64,000 bases of DNA, from contig JAVDOI010000008.1 of assembly GCA_032191485.1 (NCBI GenBank), positions 17,458,674 to 17,522,673 on the forward strand. Direction: 5' to 3'. The notes beneath the pieces are model-generated. The model did no database searches and was not told where the DNA came from. It worked only from the letters and a program-made list of their open reading frames with translations. Source of the DNA: Leptoclinus maculatus. Its lineage: Eukaryota > Chordata > Actinopteri > Perciformes > Stichaeidae. The position numbers were made by a program, and so were the translations under genes. Every line of letters starts with the position of its first letter. Position 1 is the first letter of the stretch. Positions 14,870 to 26,826 of this stretch are shown here, in pieces.

Positions 14870-15245
14870 CAGATACTGTTAAAAACAATAAATTCTGCGC
14901 TCCTCAGCGCAACTGTGAAGCTATGATTGACTCGTTTGAGACCAACAGCCCTATGACAAAAATTCTGTGCTGAGCACAGTGCATTGAGAAGAGGACAGGA
15001 GAGGTTGTAAAAATCTAAATAATTCAATGTATATAGCAGGTAGAACCTCCATTGTTTCTTTCCTACATTGGTAACATGTGTGGACACTTGAAATGTTGGG
15101 TATGTAGATTCCATTGTTTTCCAAATTTTGTAAAAGAAATTATCAAAGAAATGTAACTGTGTTATACTAAAGACATTTTGTGTTCTCTCTACTTCTAGCC
15201 ATGATTGCGCCGTTTCCATAGAGGTGCAGGACTTATAGATTGCAG
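14870..15245 (-). repeat. Interspersed repeat, inverted copy A
   Basis: On the minus strand this matches 16280-16645 over most of its length. Shared stretches include TGCACCTCTATGGAAAC, ACATTTCTTTGAT, TTGGAAAACAATGGAATCTA, TCAATGCACTGTGCTCAGCA and GTTGCG/GTTGCGC near the far end, with small indels. A 147-codon open frame (15261-14818) runs through it and the translation shares CTSMETAQ with copy B. I do not recognise a protein family, so this is probably a decayed mobile element. Confidence 0.75.
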
Positions 15246-16279
15246 TATAAATCAAAGCCATAACGAGTAAAATGTGACAGGAGCAAAAAAACGCCCTGAA
15301 ACTGCTTGTGGCTCAGAAGGTTAAGAGCTGTAGAAAACACAGAGCAGGGGTCACATTCACAGTGACAACTAATACAGCCACTGTTTCTAGGCTGTAGGCC
15401 GGGAATAGTCCACCACAGACTGTCTTAAAGATTGATCAAGTGTAACCAAATGAAGACATGCACAGTAGTCCCGACTTAGCTCACTAAAGCAAACATTTGG
15501 ACGAAATTGCCCTTTTTAAAGTGTCAGCATTTGTCTTGAAAGGCCCCTGCAAACCGTGAAATGTTGATCCGTCCCAGATAAAAGTTGACAACCATGAGAG
15601 AAATGTGGTTATCGTTGGTCATCGATTATCGGTGGCCTTACATCGCACAGTGAGACACATCCACCGGCAGCCCAATTCAGAGCAACCGAAAACGATCAGA
15701 ATTGAAAACAGCTGTGTGGGGATGCAGCTGTACTAAGGTAGGTTAAATGATTTTAGAAAACCTCACCTCCTTGTGTTTCATTAAAGAAGATCCGCAGCTT
15801 AACCTGCTGGAGCCACTCTTAGCCTGTTGAGAGATGGTTTACTTGTGTCTGAGGGGCATTTTTTACTAGCAGAAAAGCGCTGTCTTTCTCAAAAGTTCAG
15901 AGATTTTCAACTAGATGCTCAGATTGTCCCGCACAAAGAAGTTAGAGCGCTCAGAAAATGTATGGCCCTAGATAATAATAATTAAAATATCAAAGTTACG
16001 AATGAAGCTTCAAACTATTCGCTACAGACCACAACACCATTCTCGTCGGAGAGTATGGGGAAAGGCCATGGACGTATAAAGAGAAAGGCAGTGGGAGTGA
16101 AAGGGGCAGAAAATCTGGAGGGGGTATCTGTTTGAGTGTGGAGTTCAAATACTGACAATGAACTATTTACTCATCAACTACCCCACCGCCTCGTCCTCCG
16201 TCGACCTGTCCGCCAGAACCCCAAGCAATTTTTGGGCGTTTTTTTGCACCTGTCACATTTAACTCTCTGTGGCCTCGTC

Positions 16280-16645
16280 TTTCACTGCACCTCTATGGAA
16301 ACAGCACAACCATGGCTAGGAGCTGAAATAACTCAAAGTCTTTGTGCAGTATTACACAGTTACCATGCCATAAATCATAAAAAAGTTACATTTCTTTGAT
16401 CATTTCTTTTACAAAAATTGGAAAACAATGGAATCTATTTATCAAACACAAGTCCACAAGTGTTCACAATGTTGAAAAGAAAAATGGAGGCTCTACTTGC
16501 TATATACATTGTATTTACATTTTTACACGCCTCTCCTGTCCTCTCCTCAATGCACTGTGCTCAGCAGCCTGCAGTTCAAGCAAATCAATCCTGGCTTCCT
16601 AGTTGCGTTGAGGAGCACAGAATTTAATGCTGTTTCTGGATTTGG
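16280..16645 (+). repeat. Interspersed repeat, inverted copy B
   Basis: The + strand partner of copy A, about 1.0 kb away in inverted orientation. It carries an extra stretch of roughly 25 bp near 16365-16388 and differs in the segment after GCTCAGCA. The translated match CTSMETAQxWLxxExTQ is shared but broken by stops. Confidence 0.75.
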
Positions 16646-16953
16646 TTACAGTAAAGGGTTTATTTGGGGCGAGATTTTAAATGAGACAGGTAGAATAAAT
16701 GAAATATCACAATTTTAAGCTTTTTTTGTTTTTTCAGATGGATGCGTTCCTTGCACATGTGTTTATGTGTTTATGGGGCGTCGGAAAATCTGACGATAAT
16801 GACGGTTTTTACAGCTTATGGTGAGGATAAACGGTGTAGTTTAAAGAAAACATGCTTTTTGAATTCTGCCAGCGGGTTTTGGGGCTCTGAGGGTTTTAAT
16901 ATATAACTGGTCCGCGGAGGGAAAAAAAAGGTTGGGGATCCCTGTCTCTAGGT
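16646..16953 (+). mobile_element. Possible hAT-type 3' end
   Basis: GGTCCGCGGAGGGAAA followed by GGTTGGGGATCCCTG (16912-16953) resembles the 3' terminus of Charlie-like hAT elements in fish. No matching CAGGGATCCCC 5' end or duplicated TCTCTAGG was found upstream, so the copy is truncated or the call is wrong. Copy B of the inverted repeat may be the interior of the same element. Confidence 0.4.
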
Positions 16954-17101
16954 AGTACAAGTTCCCCATGGCTCCAACTCTGAATCTAAGGTTTGGAGTT
17001 TTCATTTAAATCCTGAAGGGAGGAATGTTTTGATTTTTACTTGGCTGAGGCTCAGACATGGATTTGATTAGTGATCATGATGGATTGAAGGGTTTATAGA
17101 G

Positions 17102-17103
<2 letters not shown>

Positions 17104-17133
<30 letters not shown>

Positions 17134-17142
17134 TTCTCTCTG
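17104..17142 (+). repeat. (TC)n microsatellite
   Basis: TC/CT units with two TTTC interruptions. Confidence 0.9.
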
Positions 17143-17730
17143 ACTTCCTCTTCCTTTCCACATGGGTCTCCCTCAGACAACATCAGTCAAAAGCCCTGAA
17201 AATGGGATGAAGCCTGGTACTGACAGTGGATTAACATGAACGGGATGAACCAACACTTGATCAGGAAAGTACATCTGCCAACCGTTAACTGCTAATGGAC
17301 AACATGCCACCTGGCAAAGAGCATCTTTGGTTGCGCAAAGTTGCCAGTTAGCTCTCTCAATCTTCTTCTCTGTGAATAGTGCTCTACTGTAATGGGCATA
17401 GCTGGCCTTAAATGTGCAATATTCAAAAAACAACAAGGTTAAAATGACATTCAACCGAATGAGAACATTTCAAGGAGGACTGATGAGATTGAACTGTGTG
17501 AGTAAAATGACAGGGTGGCCTTGCTCCTCCAGCATTTGTTGGGTATTTTGATTGAGAGATGGTGCTCTAAATGTGTGTTTTTGCAGTGTGAGACATCTGG
17601 TCAATCCACGTGTGTGTGTGTGAGATGTGTTTCAGCAGCCACACAAACGCCTGTGAGTGTATGTTGTCCCCACCAGGCTTTTTCAGCAGTTCTTTAGGAA
17701 AGAGAAAGAGATAAATTAATAAATCAAATA

Positions 17731-18078
17731 ATGACAATGCTGACATGTTCATGTTTACCATGTTCACCATCTTAGTTTAGCATGTTCGCGTGCTGACATT
17801 TGCTAATTAGCACAAAAAAAACGTAGTCATAAACCAAAGTACTGGACAATCTGAAATGTTGACCCGACGGTGGCACTGGAGGGAAAGTCAGAGGATCATC
17901 AGAGTCAGTACAATTCAGCCTCTGGGGACCATGAATGAAAATGTCATGGCAATAGTTAGGTTAGGTTATCCGTGAAATGTGTTCAGTGTTGTTTTGTTGA
18001 GATATTCAAGTCTGTACCAAAGTGGACGGATTGACCAATCGACCACATGAGCCCCACCACGAGCATGGCTAAAAACTG
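17731..18078 (+). repeat. Percomorph interspersed repeat
   Basis: Contains TTAGTTTAGCATGTTCGCG, GCTAATTAGCAC, TCATAAACCAAAGTACTGGA, GACGGTGGCACTGGAGG and TCTGGGGACCATGAATG, a string of phrases typical of one very abundant percomorph repeat. A shorter copy in the opposite orientation lies at 58043-58228. Confidence 0.7.
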
Positions 18079-18538
18079 GAGGCACTGGAGGTCATAACTA
18101 GAGGTAATCATGGGTATTTGAACCAAAACAACTACTGCATCAACATATTAACATGCTTTCTGAGTGTGAACAGCCGGCAGCCCACATGCACATTAGAAAA
18201 CATGTGGATCAGAGTTGAACAGAAGGACCGTGTATGGGCAAAAGGTGAAGATTCTTGTGCAATATGTGCTTTTTCAAAGTCTTGGTCTCGGGACAAAATC
18301 CTGCTCCCCTAACAGACCCGATGGGCGAGATAAAGAGAGAAGTGGGGGGCTAAGAGAAGAATAGAAATATATAGGAGGAGAAGGAGCCGGGACAAAGGGA
18401 ATAAATAGAGGAGTGAGTGATGGAGAAAGAAGAAGAGAGGGAGGTGGAGGATTGTAGAAGTGAGAATGTGAGAGGGTTTACACAATTTAGGAGAAGCAAA
18501 GAAGGTGGGGGGTCATTCAGCAAGGAAAGTCAGTGTTT

Positions 18539-18664
<126 letters not shown>

Positions 18665-18930
18665 CTCACTGGTAGCAGGCAACAGATGTCAATGCAGGGG
18701 GTAAGGCTTTCTCCAAATTGAACAGCCCCCCCAAGGGACATTAGTTGCTAACATACCAAAAGGAGAGGCGGTGGGGGTGAAGAGCGGGAGGAGAGGCAAG
18801 AAACGTAGGAGAAGAGGAAAGGAGAAAACAGTAGGTTTTAGGAGAGCAAGAGAGGGGGTGCAAGGGAAGAGGTGAAAAGAGAGTAGAGGGAGAGGGGAAG
18901 GAAAGGAGACATTATAACAGAAGATCACAG

Positions 18931-20889
18931 GAGAGGATGTGGCCTCATGTGGCGGGGAAAGTCACAGTGTTAATCCAAAGGTCCTTGCAGGCAGATGCAT
19001 CCATATTAGCTGAAAGGTTCTCCCAGATAACCATATTGAATTTAATTTAGCTGAAAACTTGTATTGATGTGTTAGAATAATATGGGGTCCAAACGACAGA
19101 GGTATCAGTGGTGCACACATGGTAACAAATACTCATCACTGTTTCTAATAGGGGTTGAGAGGAGATGCTTGAAGTTTCCTGAGATTTATTGCTGCACTAA
19201 TTTAACGGATTAAAGTCGTGGTGAATCACAGATGTTAGAGGCAAGTTCCGCATGACGCCGGTGACAACTAACCGTGATGGTCGCCAAACATGGCTGCCAT
19301 TGTGATGAGTCAGCATCTCTCAGCCTGTGGTGAATAGATGAATAAAGCTCCAAAACATTTGATTATAATAAAGTTCATAACTATGTAGTTGGCAGAAAAC
19401 CACAAAAGGCCAGACTAACCTTTGACTATTGAATAACATCTTGGTGTTTTTCCCCCTGTGCCGATCACACTTTATGTTTGACTTTCATTCACAACCTTTC
19501 TTACATATCATCATTCACTCTTTCACACTTTTTCAGAGCCACACTTTAAAGTCCTTTTAAAGTATTGCTAAAATGTAGTAGTACATTTTGAACTACTACA
19601 TTTCCTCCACCATCATCCCTCATCACATTTAATTTCTTCACTGTGGGGGGTACAGATGAATAACAGTTTCTGGAAACTTGTTTGGCCAAAGACGCTTAAG
19701 CAGATGGGTCTGGATGACAGAAAATGGCATCAAATCTGTGTTGAAAATGTGTCAAATCTGCCATAAACACATTCCAACGCTGACCACATAAACTAATCCC
19801 TGCAAGCACTTCCTGTTGGCAAACAACCGTGAAACCACAGTGTCCCTTCAGAGCGCTCCTAGAGCCTTTTGAAAAAATAAAGCGTTCTGAGAATCCATCA
19901 GACTTCACACTATTCACATTATTTTTATATTATTGGCATCTCACCAATGTGCAAAAAATGCAATCTACCATCATTTTTGTCTTGCAGTTTGTTAGTCATA
20001 AACACAACCCCCTCAAGATAGTTTCAATTAGCTTGGGTCCTCTTTACAGGACTGCAAAGCTTTTCTTGGGTATGGCTGACCGTAGTGTGAGCCAACAGTC
20101 CTATATCATCTCTAACTGAAAAGACATATTAATCACCAAATGACCTCATTCAGCAACCAAGGGGATCTAATCCACTCACTCAAGTTAGAAATACAGTAAG
20201 TGCTCTCGTGCTCTCAACAGGAGAAATGTTTCTCTGCCATAGCACAAACCCAATCGGGCTGATCAGCGCTAGTGGTGAACATCTGTTGTACAGTAGTCAG
20301 CCACAATACCACTAATAGTGGGAAATCAGCAGTATTTGATATCATCTAGTGAGTAGCGTTTCAATTCATACTTCCTTATTTTCAAATTTGTTTCTCCATT
20401 TACCCAAACTTCCTCTCACAGTAATTTTAGACTCTCAGACATGAATGCAGAAATACATTTGATTGACATTTCTTCATGTCTTCTTTAGATGCTGGCAAAA
20501 CAAATCACATGAGGTTACAAGCTGTGAGCGGGTTTAACAACATTTACGTTAAGTTGGCAGTATAGTGCGGTGACATAAGTGAAATTCGAAACGCAACCTC
20601 AACTCTCACAGTTCATTTGCTCAGTACAAGTAGTGGTCTGAATACGGTCACGCATTTCCATGACTTCATAAATAATCAGTACACACACACACACACATGG
20701 CCGACATAGGGGGAAGCAAATGAAAACATAAGGTACGTGGGGAAATCGCTTCCTCTACGTCGGTCCAGCATTAATGAAGGGAGCGTGTTATTGAGACCCA
20801 ACATATAGACCCTCTAACCACCCACTGCCTGCAAAAAAGACATCCACATTATAGCAGGCTATTGGGTCAACTCAACCGAGACCCATCAG
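18931..20889. other. Non-coding; no gene seen
   Basis: No exon-like frame or recognised repeat. It ends at the L2-type LINE, whose 5' truncation point is near 20890. Confidence 0.65.
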
Positions 20890-20895
20890 TAAGAA

Positions 20896-21177
20896 TTTAA
20901 AATTCTTTTACTTACCTACAAAGCCCGAACTGGTCAGGCACCATCATATCTTAAAGAGCTTATAGTACCATATTATCTAACAAGAGAGCTGCGCTCCATT
21001 AATTCAGGGTTACTTGTGGTTCCTAGAGTCTTAAAAAGTAGGATGGGAGCCAGAGCCTTCAGTTACCAAGCTCCTCTTTTGTGGAACAAGCTTCCCGTTT
21101 CAGTCCGGGGGGCAGACACACTCACCACATTTAAGAGTAAGCTTAAGACTTTCCTTTTTGATAGTGCTTATAGTTAG
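20896..21177 (+). pseudogene. C-terminal RT fragment of L2-type LINE
   Basis: An uninterrupted 93-codon frame has no start of its own. It reads FKILLLTYKARTGQAPSYLK at its start, LLWNKLPVSVRGADTLTTFK later, and FKSKLKTFLFD at the end, with a stop at 21175-21177. These motifs are the conserved C-terminus of fish L2-clade LINE polyproteins. The polymerase and endonuclease domains are absent because of 5' truncation. Confidence 0.8.
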
Positions 21178-21354
21178 GGCTGGCTCAGGTTTGCCTTGGA
21201 CCAGCCCTTAGACTAGCTGGTATAGGCTTAGACTACAGGGGGACTTCCTAGGATACACTAAGCTCCTCTCTCCTCTTCTTCATCTCTGTCTGTATGAATT
21301 GATGTCCCATTAATGCTCACTACTAACTCTACTTCTTCCCCAGAGTCTTTGTGC

Positions 21355-21780
21355 TTTCTCGCCTCACAGGTTCCCATGGATCGTGGTTTCATCTGGACCC
21401 TGGTCCTTCCACCCGCCATGGCCCTGCTGACACCTACTACTATCTTTATTATTAACATTATTAACCCTATTACCGTTACCACTAATGCACATTACTGACT
21501 TTGTTTCTTCCCCGGAGTCCTTGTGCTTTCTCTCCTCACAGGTTTCCATGGAGCATGGTTTCATCTGGACCCTGGTCCTTCCTCCCACCATGGCCCTGCT
21601 GACTCCAACTGCTAATATCACTTTTACTATTAATCACATTACTATTTCATATTACCGATACCATTAATGCACATTATTGACCTGCTTCTTCACCGGAGTC
21701 TCTGTGCTTTCTCGCCTCACAGGTTCCTGTGTATCCGGGTTGTACCTGGACCTGGTCTTTCCTCCTGCCGTGGTTCTGTC
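21355..21780 (+). repeat. Three diverged tandem units in the LINE 3' UTR
   Basis: The block CCTCACAGGTT...CTGGACC...CTGGTC...TTCC recurs at about 21362, 21533 and 21716, each preceded by an AGTC(T/C)(T/C)TGTGCTTTCT motif and separated by ATTA-rich spacers. The period is about 170-180 bp. Confidence 0.75.
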
Positions 21781-22559
21781 ATACATTGAATGTGTTGAAA
21801 TTACATTGAATGTGTTGTAATTCTGTTATGCTGTTCATCACTTGACATCTATTGCACTTCTGTCCATCCTGGGAGAGGGATCCCTCCTCTGTTGCTCTCC
21901 CTAAGGTCTCTTCCTCTTTTCTCCCCGTTAAAGGGTTTTTTGGGGGAGTTTTTCCTGTTCCGATGTGAGGGTTCTGGGACAAGAGGATGCCAAATGTGTA
22001 CAGATTGTAAAGCCCTCTGAGGCAAATTTGTAATTTATGATTTTGGGCTATACAAAAATGAATTGAATTGAATTGAATTAATCTCATGCACAATGACGTA
22101 CCTCAAAACACATTCACAGAGGCAGTTATGACAAGCTCAATTACTGATGATGGATGATCACTGGCTATTGATATAAGCAGTATCCACAGCAGCAAACGAT
22201 CACATAAATCAATATACACATGAGTGTAGATTTGGCTGCACATGAGCCACCACTGTTAGCAACCAACATTACACATACGTGCACAGAAAGAAGACTAATC
22301 TAAGAGAGTATGCTAAAGGTAGGATTGAATCCTGTGTTGATTCACCATCGTGTGTACAACGCTTGTTGAGGCAGGAATCTCAAAGCCCTGCAGGTTCATT
22401 AGCTGGATGTGAACAGGCGTGTGGGTCAGCCGAGACAATAATTAGGCTTTACTCGTGTGTTCACATGGTAAAGGTGGCAAAGGAGAAGAAAAATAAACTT
22501 GTAATAACTCATTACAAAAAATAGTCTCTGATCACTGCATTTGCTTCTCCAGGAACACT

Positions 22560-22632
22560 GTTGTTTCATATCTAATGAGAACTGCTTCTCAATTGACTTA
22601 TCAGGTAAAATAAAGGAAAATAAATAAATAAT
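22560..22632. repeat. Possible retroelement A-rich tail
   Basis: TTATCAGGTAAAATAAAGGA followed by AAATAAATAAATAA resembles the recurrent GGTTAAATAAAGG(A/T)-AAATAAA tail seen in fish genomes. The evidence is one short phrase only. Confidence 0.3.
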
Positions 22633-22723
22633 GATTAGTAAAAAAGGGACTGGATAATTCAGACTCCTTCAGAAACCAAGGCATGGTTTTAAAGACACAT
22701 TCCTTTGAGCACGACAAAGGAAT

Positions 22724-22935
22724 GGACTTTTTTTACTGCAGTTTTGATATATCATAGAAGGCAAAGCACAAGTGTCACCAATGCCAGTGGCGATGGCTTC
22801 ATTCTATCTGAGTTACCTGTAAGTCATGACAGTGAGCAAACGGGAAGCAGGACAGAGATTTATTTTTTATTTTTTTTTCCATTTACACCTGTGCTTTTCC
22901 TACTTTGTCATGTCAAAATGTCTTGAAAAAGGCCT
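22724..22935. mobile_element. Foldback/MITE-like element
   Basis: The left arm (about 22726-22779, GACTTTTTTTACTGCAG ... AAGCACAAGTGTCAC) and the right arm (about 22880-22933, reverse-complemented AAAAAGG...GTAGGAAAAGCACAGGTGTAA) are diverged inverted copies of the same sequence. That sequence also occurs at 2939-2993. The middle holds GTCATGACAGTGAGCAAACG and a T-rich run. No target duplication is clear. Confidence 0.55.
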
Positions 22936-23821
22936 GGCTGCAGAAGTCTATGTTGCAATATCTGCGATGACCTTTGCATTGCAACAGTGTAGTGCAATAC
23001 AAGGTGGGGATTTTAGAAGAAAGAACATACTCGGAAATACACTGAGGGCTAATATATGCCGCTGAACTTTCTTCATCTCACTTTCAACGTCTCTTTTACC
23101 AGCTTTACTCAAGCTGACTCAGTGACTGACAGCTCCCCACCCAGATGCATCCAGACAAACTGCGGTGGGAGCAGCTGAGGTACACGAGACATACCGCCAT
23201 ACCACAAAGTTGGTCTAATCCTCTGAAACGGCTGCTTCAGAGTGTGCCGAGAGCCTACTGGAAAATGTCGATCTCAACGTGTTGGCCTGCCAACTGCAGC
23301 GCCTTGCCCTTGTCAGAGCCGTGATTAGTAGTGTAAAATGAGCGAGATTTATGACGTGATATAATGTCATTTCAACTCCGGGAGTTTTATTCTCGAGATC
23401 CATTCTCCAGCTGAGGTCCAGGGTTTCCTACCCAGGTCGTCTGGTTATGAAGGTGCCTGGACAGCTGCTGGTTTAACTCCAGCTGAGAAAAAAATAATCT
23501 GGATATAATGACAGTAAAATTGCTCTCTCCTCCTCTAACAAGTGCCGTCTGTGATGACGCCATAGTCCCCTATGAATCAAATTATATTTGTGAATTTGCT
23601 GCTTCTTTATCACAATAGCATTCAATCTTGCCCTTCATAATTATACCTATCAACCTCAGGTCGCCCCTTTTTAGGTCCAGCCTTTGAGTACCAACAACTA
23701 CCCGTATTTCCTCTAAATTCTCAAAGCCAGAGCTTAAGCCACCCACCTTCCACCACTAAATCAATCCCATCTCTGCCTTGCCTAATAACCTTTTCATAGC
23801 ACCAACTACCCCAGACCTAAA

Positions 23822-24391
23822 ATGCCCCAGTCCCGGGTCTGGTTACACTCTCTTGGTCGCACCTCCAGGTTTCCTTCCCCTGATCCTCCCTTCAGCAGTA
23901 TTAGTTTCAGCCCGGGCCAATTCAGTGCTCAGCCTAATCCAAACAAGGCCGTAGCCAGTGTAAAACAGGGTGCACTTCATAAAAAGGTGATGTCAGCTAG
24001 CAACGGGGACAGACGGGACTCTGTGCTCCGAGCATTTTGGCCGCGCGTTGCCGGCGCGCGCACGCCTGGACGTGTGAATGTTGTGTATGTGTGTCACTCC
24101 GAGCCTGTCGCCATCAACAGGCAGTTTTCAGTGGTCTACGGAGCTGGCTTTGAAGTGATCTCATGGGAGCCGTTAGCCAAAGCGACTGCCGTGCTAGAAG
24201 AAGAACGGCATCATGGAACAGAGAGGGGTGACAGCATTCAGCAAGCACCTTCCTGGATGACGGAAACGTTTAATGACAAACTGTCTGGAGCCGGGACTGT
24301 GCGTTTAATTACTCGAAATGTCCTACTTTCAAACTGTCGTGAAATGATTTTTGACTCATCCTCTTTAAAACAAAAATCCCAAATTGAGTAA
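23822..24391 (+). other. Unassigned 189-codon open frame
   Basis: Outside has2 and the LINE this is the longest open frame not built on simple repeats. The middle (about 24000-24130) is locally CpG-rich. The predicted product has no signal peptide, membrane segment or motif I recognise, no clear splice sites border it, and no AATAAA stands right after it. Most likely a chance frame in a less AT-rich patch. Confidence 0.2.
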
Positions 24392-25099
24392 AAACTAATT
24401 ACATTATATTATTCATCTAAGTTCTGTGGGGTTATTGACTTTCTGAATTGATTGAATTAAGACATAATTCAAATTATTTTCAATCTAAAATCTTTAACAA
24501 CTTCAATGTAGGATTAATTCTTGACTGTATCTTTAAATCTATTATCAACATTTTGATAATATAAATGGCTCAATGTGTGAGGTGAAAGGGGTCAATGTGA
24601 TGAATCCATAGTGAATTATGACGTGACTCTGAAGTTCCCATGTGGTCTACGGAGCTTTATAGTGTCTTTGAGCTAATTGTTTTGGTTTTCCAATCCACAA
24701 ATTTACTGTTTAGGTTCACTCCAGCTGGTTTCTTGTCATGATGTTTGGCTGCAGCAGGCGTTTTTTTCATTAAAAAAGCTCTGAAACTCCAGTGTACATG
24801 ACCTGCCCAGCACCAAACAGCAGACAGACACATATAGCAACCAACTGGTGATGATAGTGGAGCAGAATGGTGTTTGACTCTTAATAAATAGTTACGATGG
24901 TTGTTTCATTACAAACATGAACTTTGATTGCTTTAATGTGACCGAAAAACAGCCCTTTTCCTTTCCTTCTCACGGTCCTCTCCTTCATTGTGCTCCTCTT
25001 CCGTTCTCCTGTGTCGCCAACTTTTCATACACCTTGTCATCTTCTCCCTCTCTCTCTCTTCTGTCTCGTCCCCCTCATCTTTCAAGCACACTGCAACAC

Positions 25100-25149
25100 A
25101 CAGACTGAGACACACACACTCTCTCTCTCTCTCTCTAACACACACACAT
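25100..25149 (+). repeat. Compound (CA)n(CT)n(CA)n
   Basis: ACACACAC, then about ten CT units, then CACACACAC. Confidence 0.9.
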
Positions 25150-25315
25150 GCAGTTACAGATAAACTTCGAGGCACCACACCCCGGTGGAGTCACGCCTTG
25201 ATGCATTACGAGGTTACACCCATGTTTGCTCTGGCTCATGTTCCAATTGGACGCCGTGGGCAAGATCCCATTGGGTGATATCGATAAGGGCGATTTGGCA
25301 TTTTGAGCAGCACCT

Positions 25316-25334
25316 ACACACACACACACACACA

Positions 25335-25429
<95 letters not shown>

Positions 25430-25434
25430 ACACA
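25316..25434 (+). repeat. (CA)n microsatellite
   Basis: About 58 CA units with TACA interruptions near 25341 and 25424. Confidence 0.95.
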
Positions 25435-26258
25435 GGCTCACATACACAGACACAAAAACCCACACAATGAAGAGAGATGATAGATGAATAACCAAACCTG
25501 CCAAGTTGCTCAGAAACTCATCAACCCATGTTTTTACAGGTTTCTTTTTTCCAGTTTGTGTGTCTTGAAGTTGGCTCAGTATTGCCACCGCGTTCCAGAA
25601 CATTTGGATTCTCAGCTCTGCGAAATAAATCTCCATTTGTACCACGTTTGGGAAGTTAACGTCTGACACATATTGTTCGGCGCTAATCTCAGACAGCTGC
25701 AGTTGGAGAAATGTAACAATACTGTTTCAAAGAAATCCTTTAAAAGTAATTCAATTAACAGCTATTGTAGTCTTTTGGATCGGTATTCCCCGTTTAAGAG
25801 GATTCATGAACTCAATTGCATTACGAAAATGCTCAATTACAGAAATATAGGGGGGGGAAATGGCAAAAATTCAATGGATTTAAAACAATTTCAAATGTTA
25901 CTTGTTAAGCAACAATTTCTGTTCTTGAAAACAATGAAGAAGAAACAGAGTGCCTTTGTGTCGTCGTAGTGACATAGTCTGTGTGCTTGAAGACATGCAT
26001 GTGTTGCTTTTAAACATTTGCTAAGCTGGAAAAGGTTGGAGCACTTTTCTTTCTTCTAAGAACTTTCTTTTTTCTTATTATTTTTTGGCTCTCTCTGCTC
26101 ACAGCTGCTGTGCTGTGCATGTGTGTGAGTGAATATACCGCGTCAAGCGTCTTTGAGTGCGTCTTCATCTTAACGCATCCACTAATGTGTGAACGAGTTT
26201 CCATCCAAACACTGAGTGTTTCCTAGACGGCTAGCTAGCTAATGTTTGGGCTGAGAGC

Positions 26259-26285
26259 GGGGGGGTGGGGGGGGGGGGGGAGGGG
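26259..26285 (+). repeat. G-rich homopolymer tract
   Basis: A G-only tract with one T (near 26266) and one A (26281) meets a simple G-quadruplex pattern. Confidence 0.9.
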
Positions 26286-26693
26286 TTCCCCAGCAACCTA
26301 ATTAGACCCAGCAGTGATGTCAGAAGGCAACCGTGGGTCACTGTTGTCAAGACGACAGGTACTGTGTAAACCCAGAGCCATTCAAACAGTTTAGTTAAGC
26401 AACTGCTGTTCGCAGCAGTTTGACAGTTTTGGCAGAAAAGCGCTGCTGCGTGGTGCTTCAGGTCACCGGCTCTTCACGTAGTCCTGCACCAAACCGGCCC
26501 ACTTAAACACTCCCGTGCATGCCTACATGCTGGTGGGTCGATCACACACACACATGCTTCACTGCAGGATGTTTGTGTGTGTTAGTCTAATTGCCTCAAA
26601 ACAATACTGTCTTTCTCTTTGCTGAAGGAGCTATAAAGGATGCATGGCCAGATGTTGCCATGGTAGTTGTCTACCAGTTTGAGCGAGCGTACG

Positions 26694-26826
<133 letters not shown>

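Larger units (their letters stand above)
20890..22080 (+). mobile_element. L2-type LINE, 5'-truncated 3' end with tail
   Basis: The left part encodes the C-terminus of an L2-clade reverse transcriptase. The 3' UTR follows (GTAAAGCCCTCTGAGGC near 22010, GGGCTATACAAA near 22046), and the element ends in a (TGAAT)n tail at 22058-22080. This arrangement is characteristic of L2/Maui-type LINEs in fish. The 3' UTR contains three diverged copies of a unit of about 175 bp. No target-site duplication could be picked out. Confidence 0.8.

Noticed and set aside
17950..17970. Telomere-like TTAGGTTAGG
   Set aside because: Only two imperfect units inside a recognised interspersed repeat.
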